Below, one piece after another: positions 11,147 through 21,893 of a stretch of DNA of 64,000 bases (within the stretch, counting starts at the first letter, position 1; each line of letters begins with the position of its first letter). This DNA comes from Siphonodentalium dalli (Eukaryota > Mollusca > Scaphopoda > Gadilida > Siphonodentaliidae), in assembly GCA_032622095.1 (NCBI GenBank), contig CP136066.1, forward strand, positions 201,648,978 to 201,712,977, read 5' to 3'. The position numbers were made by a program, and so were the translations under genes. The notes beneath the pieces were generated by a model. The model did no database searches and was not told the DNA's origin. It saw only the letters and a list, made by a program, of their open reading frames with translations.

Positions 11147-12230
11147 GATGCTTAAGAGCAGATGGTACAGACTAAAACGAAAACGACCATACGTCACTGC
11201 TCATTCAACTCCGGTATCGGCTACAACATTTGCTACTCGTTCAACTGCGGCTACACCACTTGCTGCAACTCCAGTTACCTGTACCGACATTATTCTTCCC
11301 AACCATTCGGCACCAAAAAAACGACGGCTGAATATTAAACGGGGACCCCGTGCCAAGAAAACATTGTTCGCTTCCCCATGTCAAACTCCCCAACCACATA
11401 ATGTCGAGGTGTCAAAATTCCTACAAGAAATTGGTGACATTTTACATGTTGCAGCGAGAAAATTACATGAAAAGAACTTTCTGTTCGATATAAAGGTTTT
11501 CCTGGAGCTTGTTGCAAACGATAGGTTCCCACTTGAAAATCTATCGTTCCGCTTATTCACAGAGACATTGAGGTAGTATTCCCTCCAGACGACCACACAG
11601 ATGTGGTATTCTGCTGAAACTCTCCAGTTTTGGAAGACAGGTTATCGGCTGCTAGAAGAGAAGTTCTTGCTATTTATGTCTGGATCTAAAAACATTGGAC
11701 AGCTTGTATCAGGAGAAGCAAATAGGGGTCGATATGACCCACAAGAATCAACGATAAATTTAGCAATACCGTCCCGGTCTAGTGTGTGTGAATTTAATAG
11801 TGAAAAGTTTCCGAAAGAAATTTCACCTGGTATCATTAAGCAAACTGTTCTTCAAAATGTCGAATCAGAGACGGATTTCGTTGTTTGTGTTGACGGCAAG
11901 AAAGTGGTGCCTGGGGTAAATGAAGATGGTGGTGATATTGACCTCTTCGGTCACGAAGACCACAGAACCGCCCAGGAAGAATTAGCTGACTTAAAACGGG
12001 AAGTTGAAGAGATATCGGAATTAATTGCTTCCGTTCAAGTTCAACCTCATACATACTCTGACATTCATAAGCGTTTGGTTGAACGTGTTCGTGATCTTGG
12101 AATCAGACTTAAACAAGTTAGGGACATAAAGCTTAAACAGCAATTGACCCTTGAAAGACTGCTCGAAAAAAGCAAGAATAACCAATATGCATACGCCATT
12201 AGCAGCATTGTGCAGTATCCCCGTGAGTGA
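11147..12230 (+). pseudogene. Uncharacterised conserved-type ORF with one nonsense codon
   Basis: A strong splice acceptor (TTTTTTATTTACAG, ending 11146) opens a frame that runs 361 codons with a single in-frame TAG at 11574-11576. The N-terminal part is Thr/Ala-rich with a basic patch (PKKRRLNIKRGPRAKK), then a helical stretch. After the stop comes FWKTGYRLLEEKFLLFMSG, a GRYDPQESTINLAIPS stretch, VDGKKVVPGV, and DIDLFGHED. A ~90-residue coiled coil follows (AQEELADLKREVEEISEL...). From memory, it resembles a widespread unnamed family in marine invertebrate genomes; I cannot verify that here. It lies antisense between two hAT exons and ends 48 bp from the N-terminal one. A 24-base gap without frameshift between the halves argues for one recent nonsense mutation, readthrough or an assembly error rather than an intron. 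Confidence 0.6.
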
Positions 12231-12278
12231 CCAGACAGACAATGGGTGGGATTAGAGGATTAAATGTAAAATAATTAC

Positions 12279-12726
12279 CTTTTGCTGTTTCGTGCAGAGT
12301 GACATAATCTTTCTTCAGATTAAAACAGCTTGTTACGAACAAATTGCTTATACCTGCGCCAGTGCACACTTTACAATACATAGCTTTCTTCATATTGTCA
12401 TAAATCAACAACGGTCGGTTTAATGTCCACGCGTCTTTGAAGGTCCGTTTTGTCAGTAATGTCGGTCTGTTAGTCAATTTCGAAGGCGTCGTCGGAGTCT
12501 GGTTACTAATGTCTGTCCGTCTATGTAAATCAATCACACGTTCGTCTGTCACATCATCAACAACAGTTACATCTGCAGGTCGCACGTCGTCTTTTTGTAT
12601 GTCAGTCAATACACAGTCAGACGTAGGTAACGTAAGCAAAACTGCTTTGCGTCCAAAGAAGTCCGTCAGTTTTTTACCTTTCGTCACGGTATCGTCGCAC
12701 TCTGGACGTTTTCGTTTCAGACTCAT
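12279..12726 (-). pseudogene. hAT transposase N-terminal zinc-finger exon
   Basis: The ATG at 12726 opens MSLKRKRPECDDTVTKGKK, then LTDFFGRK, a start typical of ZNF862-like hAT proteins. A BED/TTF-like zinc module follows: TFKDAWTLNRPLLIYDNM, MYCKVC, and a later His in TLHETAKG. A splice donor (AAAG/GTAATT) ends the exon at 12279 with one base of the next codon. The C-terminal exon at 8794-9088 is on the same strand, but its leading phase does not fit this donor. One or more middle exons carrying the catalytic core must therefore be missing. The intervening 3.2 kb contains a satellite and an antisense ORF instead. Confidence 0.7.
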
Positions 12727-13132
12727 TTTAGAAATGATTTGGCGTTTGGTATCGCATTCACTATTTAAGCAATCTAAAATAAACACAGTTTCTTTAACAA
12801 CACCACCTGACACGTGAACATTAATGGGGTACCTCGAAACAGTGCGCGGAACTGCGACTGCGCGGTACAAACAAAACAGTTATTATGCACGGGGAGTTGA
12901 TTTAAAACATGTATATTAATGAAATATAGTAGTAGAAGGTCTTCAGTTACGAATTTGCAAGGTCATTTTAACGTTTTATTAGAGAGAGTGAGTGGTAGAA
13001 TCTACCGCGCACGGTTTCGATAAAAGCTTACTGCGCTATATATATTCCGCGCATTGTTTCGAGAAAAGCTTACTGCGCGGTTGTTACCAGAAAACTAACT
13101 GCACGGTATCGGATTAGTAGCCACAGTGATAA
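12727..13132. other. Upstream of hAT exon; short duplicated motif
   Basis: TTTCGATAAAAGCTTACTGCGC (about 13014) recurs as TTTCGAGAAAAGCTTACTGCGC (about 13056). GCGCGG/CTGCGC words are scattered through 12840-13110. A promoter for the hAT gene could lie here but no TATA box is convincing. Confidence 0.35.
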
Positions 13133-13260
13133 ACAAGAAAACCATAGTCAGAAATGGTAACGCCACCAAGATCGTATTATTAGCCATAAATATAAATCAT
13201 AATATAAAATATATTGGTTACATGAATGGACCGCCTCAGAATTCCGTTAAGATAAGTAAT
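13133..13260 (+). repeat. Element terminus ACAAGAAAACCATAGTC, second copy
   Basis: Same end as at 8163, extended by AAATATATTGGTTACATGAATGG and CTCAGAATTCCGTTAA. The inner part of this block returns at about 14455-14520, which suggests a local duplication around the palindromic element between them. Confidence 0.65.
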
Positions 13261-13647
13261 TCTTCAAATTATTACAATGAACTACGGCTTATAAATTACT
13301 GCAGGTTTCTCATTCGCCACACCAGAATGCTTCTAAATGCGGATCAAAGCTAAGAGTGCGTGGCACGCACAGCCATTGTTCATAGACATTTTACAGATAG
13401 CGAGAATGATGCATGCTGGGAACGAAAGCATCCACAGCAAAGCCATGTGCTTACGGGGGCATGCGTTTATTATAGGGGATTTATGGTGGGCCTATAAAAC
13501 TAATTATAACTTTGTTATCTGTCATAGTTTATGCGTGAAATTTTAAACATATATACCTGGACATCTACCCCTTCCAGAATGTTGAAAAACATTTTCAGTT
13601 GCTCATCGTATTTTTATAGACGAAATAGTCCGAAATTCCAGAAAATT

Positions 13648-14353
13648 GCGCTAACTGCTCAATGTTTTAATGTGTTACAAAACGTCTGATAAAAATAGTT
13701 CTATCGGGAATATTCACACCATTTTTTTTCAGAGAACATAGTGTAAATATAGTCCTATCGGGATATCGTAAAGGAGATTAATTAAACCCCTCAGACTGCC
13801 GAAACTGACGACATTAAATTCGCTTTTTCGTGTCCCGCGGAAATGAAACTTGTCTGTCCATTGATGACGTTATTTATTTGACATAGTATTTTTTTCTTCT
13901 GTTGTATTTGAACACTTGTTGCACGCGCAGGCTGCACGATCATAATAACTTCAACCGATAAGCGCCGACTGATACCCGCGCAACAGTTTGTCTCAAATAA
14001 ATTGTTATCAAAACGCAGGTTTATGGCCGCGGACATAAGCCGATTAAGTGTAATGTAATTTATCCATGAATTTGACTGAAAAATTGTGATTCTATCACCA
14101 TTAGCCACGAAAATGGGACCTCTAAACAGGCAAGTTTGATTTTCGGCGGACACGAACAAGCGAATTTATTGTCGGCAGTTTCGGCAGTCTGAGGGTTAAT
14201 TAATCCCGAATTAAACGGAACTACTTTACGATAGTCCGATAGGACTATGTTTACTCTATGCATGTTCTCTGAAAAAATAGTGTGAATATTCCCGATAGAA
14301 CTCTTTTTATCAGACGTTGTGTAACACCTTAAAACATTGAGCAGTTATAGCGC
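13648..14353. mobile_element. Palindromic miniature element
   Basis: Long inverted arms (~165 bp) run from GCGCTAACTGCTCAATGTTTTAATG to its reverse complement ending at 14353. The arms include CTATCGGGAATATTCACAC, TCAGAGAACATA and CCTCAGACTGCCGAAACTG. The ~370 bp centre has overlapping open frames on the minus strand but no recognisable protein. No target duplication was identified with confidence. Confidence 0.75.
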
Positions 14354-14520
14354 AAACCGAAATGTGTTGTCTTGCAAGATATCCCACCGCTTTAGCTAAA
14401 TTTACCTTCCTACAATATCCATAAAGAGGATCATATATTATATACCCACGGTTTTAATTATAGAATATAAAATATATTGGTTTCGCGAATGACCAACTCA
14501 GAATTCCGTTAAAATAACAA

Positions 14521-15894
14521 TAACAACCAGCACCTATAACGAACCGTTTTACTGGACTTGGCCTACTGGTCGCGTAGTTCCGACTTTTAAATAAACGGAA
14601 TTTCCAACTCTATAAATAAAAGCCCCACAATGCATTCGCCCTGTCCACCACGCAATATCAAAATCTCAGCAGCTAGATACACCACAGGTGGCGTAATAAA
14701 TGCTCTTTATTATTTCCATATCAGGAATACAGTAACAAACAAGACAGCAGTAAAATAAATGGGGACAAAAAGTTAGTGTAATCATGTATGAAATTTCCAA
14801 CTGTTAAAATTCTTTATAACAGTTGTGACTCCCACCCCCTCAAAATACCTCCATCATTCGATCCCCGTCCCCATCATAATGGGGACAATAATTACTAGTT
14901 GGGATACCAGGCAATGGTAACCATGTATTTTAACCCTTATGTTGTAGTGTAATAATGTATGAAATTTCCAACTACATGTGCATTAACTTTTTTTTACAAA
15001 AGTTGTGAATCATACACACTCAAAATCTAACTTCCACCCCCACCCCACTACTAGTACACTGTCCCTTCCACTTAAAAACATTCTGGAGATCAAGTTGGCC
15101 ACAGGTGTTCAGTTATTTTATACCATGACTCCCTATTGTACTGTGTACAAACATGCTATATAATATATTTGTGCTGTACACCCTACTGTGTGTGAACAGG
15201 AGTCCGACCGTGGGTAACACGTTTCTACTGTGGGTAACACGTTTTAATGGCATTTCAATGGTTAAAGTTTATACCCATAGTAGAACTACATCCGAGTTGA
15301 CCTTTCATTAACCTTCCATGACCTCGATCAAAATCACTCTATTTTTAAAATGTAGCGCCTCGCGATGAAAACAATTTGATACTTTCGATTCAATTGAATA
15401 TTATACTCACTAATGCGATAAAAACGAACAGTTATTTCCGTGGAAATCACATCCAGATCAACAAATTGAACATATATTTCAAGAAATAGACGTAAAAAAC
15501 TCGAACAACAAACGGTGGATTTCAAAATGACTTTCGTGGTTTCCTGTTCACTGTACGGCGGAGAAAAAAAAGTTCCCGCAATGTGTTATATTTATATTCA
15601 TTAAATTCGTATTCCCATATATATATTCATGTTGTTTATTTATGGCGGTTTCATCATGATTACAGTTTATTGTGAATTGGCTACAATGATACCATATTCG
15701 TACAATTGAATGTTGACCTAATTCAATGTATCAATACGCCTGATCAGCTGTGATAGTGTACGTCGATGTACGGCCAAGTGTGGGGAACACAACGGGGATG
15801 ATTGTGAATGGTGCGACAGAATCATCTTAATTTAAGTGGGTTTATTTCGATTTCATAGCAGTTGTTGCTCCTGTACCGGTCATGGTATAAACAA
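14521..15894. other. No gene; diverged duplication
   Basis: A segment with AGTGTAATCATGTATGAAATTTCC (14776) recurs at 14948, with the following ACTTTT...AGTTGTGA block also repeated, giving ~170 bp units. GTGGGTAACACGTTT occurs twice near 15212-15245. The frame at 15334-15525 (minus) has no recognised motif. Confidence 0.5.
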
Positions 15895-16035
15895 AATACA
15901 CACGTAGTGTTTCTGAATACCAAATGTACACCACTCGTGGGATTGATGATTTACCACACTCGCTAAAGCTCGTGTGGTAAACCATCAATCCCACTCGTGG
16001 TGTAAATTTGGTATTCAGAAACACTACGTGTGTAT
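15895..16035. repeat. Long near-perfect foldback hairpin
   Basis: Arms of ~62 bp (AATACACACGTAGTGTTTCTG ... inverted ... CAGAAACACTACGTGTGTATT) meet at an ACTCGCTAAAGCTCGTG centre. Only a few mismatches are visible. The same design (long arms, short capped loop) occurs at 74, 20521 and 54230 with unrelated sequences. Confidence 0.88.
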
Positions 16036-16449
16036 TCTATATATACCCCACGTGTCTTGGACTGTTGCCAAATTCACAGTGCTCCATTAGAGGGCCTGCT
16101 TGGACTGTTGCCAAATTCACAATGTTAACTGCAGAGAGGTTGTATGTTATTGGAGACGTTCTAATATGACAATAGGCTGGCCTAATTAACGAACCATGCA
16201 CAGCTAAATACACACAAGCAACTTTTAATCTTCAAATAGATACAATTGTCGGCCTCCAAAATTCAATATACTTTCTTATATACAAACAAACATTGAACTC
16301 ATACCATTGTTTCACTTAACCAAAATAGCGAATTTCCCCAAAAGAACGCATATAGACTGCGCATGCAGAAAATAAAAGATGGCCGTTACTACAAAAAAAA
16401 CAGACATGCGCACTCCAATTAAAATTACCCATAATTCAGTTCACCACAC
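16036..16449. other. No gene; short duplication
   Basis: CTTGGACTGTTGCCAAATTCACA occurs twice (about 16055 and 16099). A start context AAAGATGGCCG lies at ~16377, but the following frame has no recognisable motif. Confidence 0.4.
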
Positions 16450-16925
16450 CAGGGGCTCCCAACAGGTTATACAATGTTTTCAGGCTATCAGATTATTTAT
16501 ATTTTCGACTTTAAGTTTACAATTTGAGCCTGTCCTCACTCTATCGATACGATTTATCATAAACATATTATACACCAGTGGCGTTAACTTTACAACTTCG
16601 GCATCTACGTGATTATATCGGTACGATTCAGTAAGGTACAAACAATCTCCATAAAATACAGCAGGGGCTCCCAATAGGTTATTCCCATTTATTATGGGCT
16701 CCCAATAGGTTATACAATATTTTCAGGCTATCAGATTATTTATATTTTCAACAACATATTATTACACCGGTGACTTTAAGTTTACAATTTGAGCCTGTCC
16801 TGACTCTATCGATAGGATTTATCATATTTTCATAAACGTATTATACACCGCTGGCGTTAACTTTACAATTTCGGCATCTACGTGATTATATCGGTACGAT
16901 TGAGTAAGGTACAAACAATCTCCAA
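16450..16925. repeat. Tandem duplication, ~215-260 bp units
   Basis: The block from CAGGGGCTCCCAACAGGTTAT through ACAAACAATCTCC at 16450-16652 is repeated from about 16664 to 16925. The second copy has a small extra internal copy of the GGCTCCCAATAGGTTAT start. Confidence 0.8.
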
Positions 16926-17429
16926 GAATACATTCGCCCTGTACTCCATGCGATATAAAAAAACCAAATGCTAGTAACACCACACTAGGTGGCGTAATTA
17001 TATATTATAAAACAATTTTTTTAAACTCCCATCAGCTTTTATCCGGGCTTTGGACCGGCAGACTTAAAAAGTCAGGTATAGCTTTAAAGTTTGTTTTGTC
17101 TAGTGTCTTGTTTACTCGTCTTGCTCTCTGGTCAACATTTAGGTTTGCCCACGTTTCGTGGCGAACATATAATTTTTTAGCAGCATTGGCCAAAATGATA
17201 TTACCGGTGCCATATATATTAATGGGGTACCCACTTATTACCGCCACGCCAGTGGGTGTACACTGGTGTAGAGTTTCTTATGTTTGAGCGGACGATCGAT
17301 AATCCTCTGGGCGAATGTATTATGGTTAGGTATTTCGTACTTGAGATAACCCGTTCCGATAGTGACGATAGTCCAACAAAGATTAGCACATGTGTTCACG
17401 TCACCGGTGTAATTGTGGAGACATGTTTC
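16926..17429. other. No gene assigned; possible coding relic
   Basis: A minus-strand frame at about 17035-17247 reads smoothly (VRHETWANLNVDQRARRVNK stretch) but starts with GTG and has no family I recognise. It may be a decayed exon. Confidence 0.25.
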
Positions 17430-18182
17430 TATTATGAAGGTTCGCTATCCCGAAGGTCCACTATTCCGAAGGTTCTCTATTCTGAATACTTGCTATTTCG
17501 AAGGTTCACTATTCCGAAGGTTCGTTATTCCGAAGGTTCTCCATTCCGAAGGTTTTTGTTATTTTTAGCTTAATTCTATATTCTAAAGTATTGAGAGGGT
17601 TCATTATCACGAAGATTCCTTTTATGGAGTGTGTGCTCACATCCGAACTGATCCTGCGCGCACACCGATACAGATACAGGAGGAAACAACTCAGAACATT
17701 AAATGTGATTTTGTTTTGTTTTCGCGGGTTTTCTTGAGATTTAATGTGATTACGTGGGCCCATACCTTTGAATTCTTGGCATATAATATGAATGTTGTGG
17801 TATATATGGACCATCCAGCATTGGGACATGACACAGGTACAGTTGACTTAAGTGCTGTTCTGTGCGGGCTCCAATTTGGGGTTCAATATTTTAAGGGCCA
17901 AATTTAGAATTTTATGGGCCCATACCTTTGAACTCTGGACATAAAATATGAATATTGGGGGGCATTTCTCTAGTCCGAAGGTTCAATATCCCGAAGGTAC
18001 ACTATTCCAAAATTTCTCTGAATGTTCGCTATTCCGAAGGTTCACCAATCCGAAGGTTCGTTATTCCGAAGGTTCTCTATTCTAATGGTTTTTGTTATTT
18101 TAAGGTTAATTCAGTTTCTAGTATTGAGAGGGTTCATTATCACGAAGATTCTTTTTATGAAGGAAATAACTTAAAACATTAA
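17430..18182. repeat. TTCCGAAGGTTC satellite, duplicated block
   Basis: Short arrays of CTATTCCGAAGGTTCG units occur at about 17440-17560 and 17965-18090. Each is followed by the same trailer (TTGAGAGGGTTCATTATCACGAAGATTC, then a block containing GTGATTTTGTTTTGTTTTCG). The array-plus-trailer therefore appears twice, ~530 bp apart. Confidence 0.85.
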
Positions 18183-18690
18183 ATGTGATTTTGTTTTGTT
18201 TTCGCGGGTTTTCTTGAGTTTAATGGCATTACGTATGACCTTATTTCTCATTACATATTCACGCCAAGCAGCCCACACAATTGCTATGTTCCCTGCGATT
18301 TAATGTCATTACGTGTGACCTAATATCTCAATAATCTGAAACAAGAGTACGCCTGCTAAAGGCCAATTATTACAGTGGGGATATAACGCTCAATGAATGC
18401 TGGAGGCTATAACAAACTGCGCAGCAGGATATCGCTGAATAGACGATTATGAGATGAGCCTAACTGCAATTGTGACTTTGTTTAAAGGCCCACTTAATTT
18501 TGGAGTCATTCATTTTTGTTATAGTATATACGGTTTTAATAACAATTTATGCCATAAAATTTGAATAAAATACTCTAATTCATCACCAGTTGAAACGCAG
18601 AATACTTCTATCTCCTAGTTTGAAACACCTTTAAAAAAAACGCGACAAGTCGTGCGTCGTATATCTATCAATTAGCAACTAACATGTCCT
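18183..18690. other. No gene; solo end of a TTAA-type element
   Basis: TTTAAAGGCCCACTTAATTTTGG at 18481 matches the left end of the TTAA-flanked element at 39919. No partner end is nearby, so it is a fragment. Confidence 0.5.
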
Positions 18691-19098
18691 CTTCGACTTT
18701 CCATAGATATCAACGTAATTTGATACTTAGTGGTATTTGTGTCCGGGAAGTGTTTGGACGGGTCAAATCGTGACCCCGACCTGACCTTGACATTTAAAAT
18801 TGTCAATGCAACTTCAATTTGGGTAAAACGGACGAATTTCGGCGAAATTTGATACCTAGGGATACTTTTGTCCGGGAAGTGTTTTGAATGGGTCAAATCC
18901 TGACATCGGAGTGACCTTGACCTTCAATGTGGTTAATCAAAGGTCAAATCTGGTAAAACGGATGGATTTAGACGAAATTTGATACCTATGGATACTTTTG
19001 TCGGGGGAGTGTTTTGGACGGGTCAAATCATGACCCTGACCTGACCTTGACTTTCGAAATAGTCAATTCAAGGTCAAATCGCGCCTTTCTCCGAAAAT
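18691..19098. repeat. ~120-bp tandem repeat
   Basis: About three units share GAAATTTGATACCTA, TTTTGTCCGGGAAGTGTTTTG, GGGTCAAATC and TGACCTTGAC. The TGACCTTGACCTT words resemble extended nuclear-receptor half sites, but such words are common in simple repeats and no function is claimed. Confidence 0.8.
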
Positions 19099-19136
19099 CT
19101 GATGGGAAACAGCCCGGACGAAGTCGGGCCCATCAG
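19099..19136. other. Compact nested stem-loop
   Basis: CTGATGGG (19099-19106) and CCCATCAG (19129-19136) form a perfect 8-bp stem. It encloses AAACAG and a second stem, CCCG-gacgaagt-CGGG. It sits immediately 3' of the 120-bp tandem array. Its role is unknown. Confidence 0.6.
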
Positions 19137-19247
19137 CTTGTGTAATAAAGAAGACAGTTTGAAGAATGTAATGTATAACACGAGAAACGGGAAAACTTGA
19201 AATATGGAAGTATGCAAATTTCCCACATAAAATTTGAAAGCTACTTT

Positions 19248-19331
19248 ATTGTATAATTATATTATAATTTATATTTATGGCTAATAATATGATCTTGGTG
19301 GCGTTATCATTTCTGACTATGGTTTTCTTGT
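19248..19331 (-). repeat. Element terminus ACAAGAAAACCATAGTC, inverted
   Basis: Reverse complement of the 13133 terminus: it reads from the TAATAATATGATCTTGGTGGCG block to GACTATGGTTTTCTTGT. With 13133 it brackets 6.2 kb in inverted orientation. Confidence 0.65.
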
Positions 19332-19481
19332 CTCTCTCTGTTGATCAGTTATTATGTCAAGTAGTCTGTCCGTCAAGTCAGGTAATTTCAATATTTTCCA
19401 ATCAGTCTCTATTTTGATCACATTGTCGAAAATGGCTGCTCGCAAAAGACTCAGGACTGAAGAAGTTATTGTTATTACCTC

Positions 19482-19820
19482 TATACTCTAATGATCGAGG
19501 GGCGGCTGTGGCGCATAAGTTACTTATACCTATTATTTGTGTGGGCAGTGGCCTCTATTATAGGGGCGCCTGCGGCGCATAATATACTATGGGTGGCGGG
19601 ATGGGGTGGTGGATGGGTAACTAACCTCTATACTATAATGATCGAGGGGCGCCTGCGGCGCATAAGATACTTATACCTATTATTTATGTGGGCAATAGCC
19701 TCTATAGGGGCGCCTGCGGCGCATAAGATACTATGGGTGGCGGGATGGGGTGGTGGGTGGGTAACTTACCTCAATACTCTAATGATCGAGGGGCGCCTGC
19801 GGCGCATAAGATACTAATAC
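19482..19820. repeat. 144-147 bp tandem repeat, open in one frame
   Basis: There are two full units and a partial third starting at ATG 19491, 19638 and 19782. Each holds the self-complementary GGCGCCTGCGGCGC. The plus frame stays open across all units: 108 codons, hydrophobic, including ILWVAGWGGGWVT twice. Unit lengths differ by exactly one codon. Most likely a non-coding minisatellite. Confidence 0.8.
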
Positions 19821-19984
19821 CTATTATTTATAATACACCTTTACTGGTTTTGAACAACCCTCGTCTATTGTGTCGTTTTCCAGTGGTGATAACAGGCAAC
19901 TAAAATTAATAATGCTGGTGAGTTGGCCATGCGTACGCCCGCGTGACCCATATAATTCACATAAATCATCGTAAAACCAAATTT

Positions 19985-20425
19985 TCCTGAAATTCAAGAT
20001 GGCCGTCAAGATCACGTGACTTATAAGGGGCGGAGCAGGGTCATATGTCCCCCTGCAGGTATATATACATATGGGTATGGTTATATTATATATATCTACA
20101 TGTGTATTTGGAATTGTACCTATCAGGGAATATTCAAGCAACAAAAGCACGAACTCAACAATGTGCGCCATTGTATCTCATTTTGCTACAAATAGGTGGC
20201 AACTTGCATAAATCCAAGATGGACGCCAAGGTCACGTGACCTAATTTATGTCCAAAGTGGGTTCATATAGGTTACTCCCGTGTACCTTACTGTTGGACAT
20301 CGCATAATTGGGTTGAAAATTAGAAAACAAACAACACACCCATTCATATCCACACAAACTACATATACAGGCAAATAGCCACTAATCCAAGATGGCCGCC
20401 AATGTCACGTGACCTTGGTGGGCGT
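19985..20425. repeat. ~195-bp tandem units with YY1-like and E-box motifs
   Basis: Three units each begin with CAAGATGGCCGYCAA-type sequence followed by the palindrome TCACGTGA (about 19998, 20213 and 20387). AAGATGGCCGCC fits the YY1 consensus and CACGTG the E-box consensus. The rest of each unit is more diverged, so these motif pairs are the best-kept part. Confidence 0.65.
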
Positions 20426-20520
20426 GTCCACGGCGGCATTCGACAGGGTATACCTATGTCTATATACATGTGAAGTTTCAACTAATTATATTAGAAACTG
20501 CTTGAGATATATAGAGAATA

Positions 20521-20673
20521 CCTACGAGTTTTGGTTGAATACCCGAATTATCTCATGAGTGGGTGCAAGGAAGTACAGAATTTCCACGAGCGGCTGCAAG
20601 CCGCGAGTGGAAATTCTGTACTTCCTTGCACCCACGAATGAGATAATCCGGGTATTCAACCAAAACCCGTAGG
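20521..20673. repeat. Long near-perfect foldback hairpin
   Basis: CCTACGAGTTTTGGTTGAATACCC ... GTGGGTGCAAGGAAGTACAG is mirrored to CTGTACTTCC...AACCAAAACCCGTAGG. Arms are ~68 bp. The loop is capped by GCGGCTGCAAGCCGC. Confidence 0.9.
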
Positions 20674-21239
20674 TTTTCTTTTTATTATATGCGCTATAAA
20701 CCGCACCAAAACTGCTAATTTTGTCATACAGTTCACTTCAAATTGTTAGAAAGCTTTGACATTTGCATTTTGTTTACATTCCATCAATTGATTTGCTCAC
20801 CAACGAATGACAAATATCGAGCATAGCCGCCATAAGAAATAGTCCCCATTGTTTTATTCTGAAATGATGCGAGAAAATTAATGTATACATAATTTAGTGA
20901 TAAGAATATATTAAAACAAATGAGTTAACAACAATTAAATAACAGTTTATGAACCGTGAAAATCAATAATTAAAACAATAGTCCGGCTGTTATTGATACG
21001 CTTTGAAACTTAATGTGATTCGCCGCTATAAACCGGAAGTAATCTCCGAAAAAGTAATACTATTGTGTTATCCATCGAGTCGGTCAGTGTTATCCATCGA
21101 GTCGGTCCAGGCGATGGATATAACGCTCTACGCCACGGCAATTTCCCACTATTTAATGGGGAAGCATATAATAAAATGTATTACCCATATATACTTGGAA
21201 TACATGGATATATGTACAGGATGCGTGGCACTGGGGGTA
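20674..21239. other. No gene seen
   Basis: AT-rich DNA. TTATCCATCGAGTCGGTC is duplicated in tandem at about 21068 and 21091. The last ~60 bases adjoin the LINE fragment. Confidence 0.4.
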
Positions 21240-21772
21240 CGTCTGTGGTGGCGGGTGGCAGCGATTAAGGCGTGAGTCTAGAGTGAATCCCAGGAAAGTG
21301 GCTTCGTTAGATTGAGTGATGGGTGTGTCAAAAAGAGAGAGAGTTTGGGTTTGTCCAGAGTAATTACGTTTATTCCCAAATACGATTAATTGCGTTTTCA
21401 GTGGATTTAATTTGATTCTCCACTTGGAACACCATTGTTCTATAATATGAACACTTGATGTAGGGTCATTTTGGTATGTCATTAACGTAGGCTTAGGCAT
21501 CATGGTTCCTATTGCATATTTCCATATTTTGGGATAGTAGCCAAGCCTCATGCATTTAGTGTTCAGGTTTGTGAGTCTGTTAAATAGGGCGTCAGAGGCT
21601 TGCCTAAGTATTCCGTAGGTGATTTCGTTATCCACAGGGGTTTTGTTGGGTTTGCCTCTTTTGAGATTTTGTCTCACCTCCTGGTTAGTGCCACACGGGT
21701 GCAACACGGATGAAATCATTATTGAAGACATTGATTGTATCAGATCGAAGATCGAATGAAATTGCAAGAGAG
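21240..21772 (-). pseudogene. Internally deleted LINE reverse-transcriptase fragment
   Basis: The minus-strand frame shows two separated parts of a Jockey-like non-LTR reverse transcriptase. The early fingers region is present (PVDNEITYGILRQASDALF ... YYPKIWKYAIGTMMPKP). The thumb region follows (IEQWCSKWRIKLNPLKTQL, then ATFLGFTLDSRL). Between them only ~8 residues remain where the palm with its FADD-type catalytic motif should be, so a large in-frame deletion removed the active site. The 5' end abuts another retroelement tail at ~21773, and the 3' end fades at ~21240 without a recognisable tail. Confidence 0.8.
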
Positions 21773-21893
21773 AGTAGAAGGGCGCGAAGCGCCCGATTGT
21801 CGAAAAGATCGAGAGACCTTCTCCTTCACCCCACGGTTGACTGTTGAGGATATTGAACATAGAAAACGTCATGACTGTTGTATGGGATGATAA
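21773..21893 (-). mobile_element. Retroelement 3' tail, copy F
   Basis: Hairpin 1 is unusually long (GGGCGC-gaa-GCGCCC). Hairpin 2 is GAAAAGATC-gaga-GACCTTCTC, with two A-C mismatches, followed by CTTCACCCC. Only ~120 bases of this copy exist, squeezed between the RT fragment and copy D. Confidence 0.6.

Noticed and set aside
19099-19136. Possible hammerhead ribozyme (CTGATGG ... GAAAC words)
   Set aside because: The CTGATGA/GAAA core spacing and three-stem layout are not met; it folds better as a plain nested hairpin.
13133-19331. LTR retrotransposon
   Set aside because: The shared ends are inverted, not direct, and no gag-pol, primer-binding site or polypurine tract was found.
21003-21275. 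Plus-strand 90-codon frame
   Set aside because: Its 3' part is antisense to the LINE fragment and it has no motif of its own.
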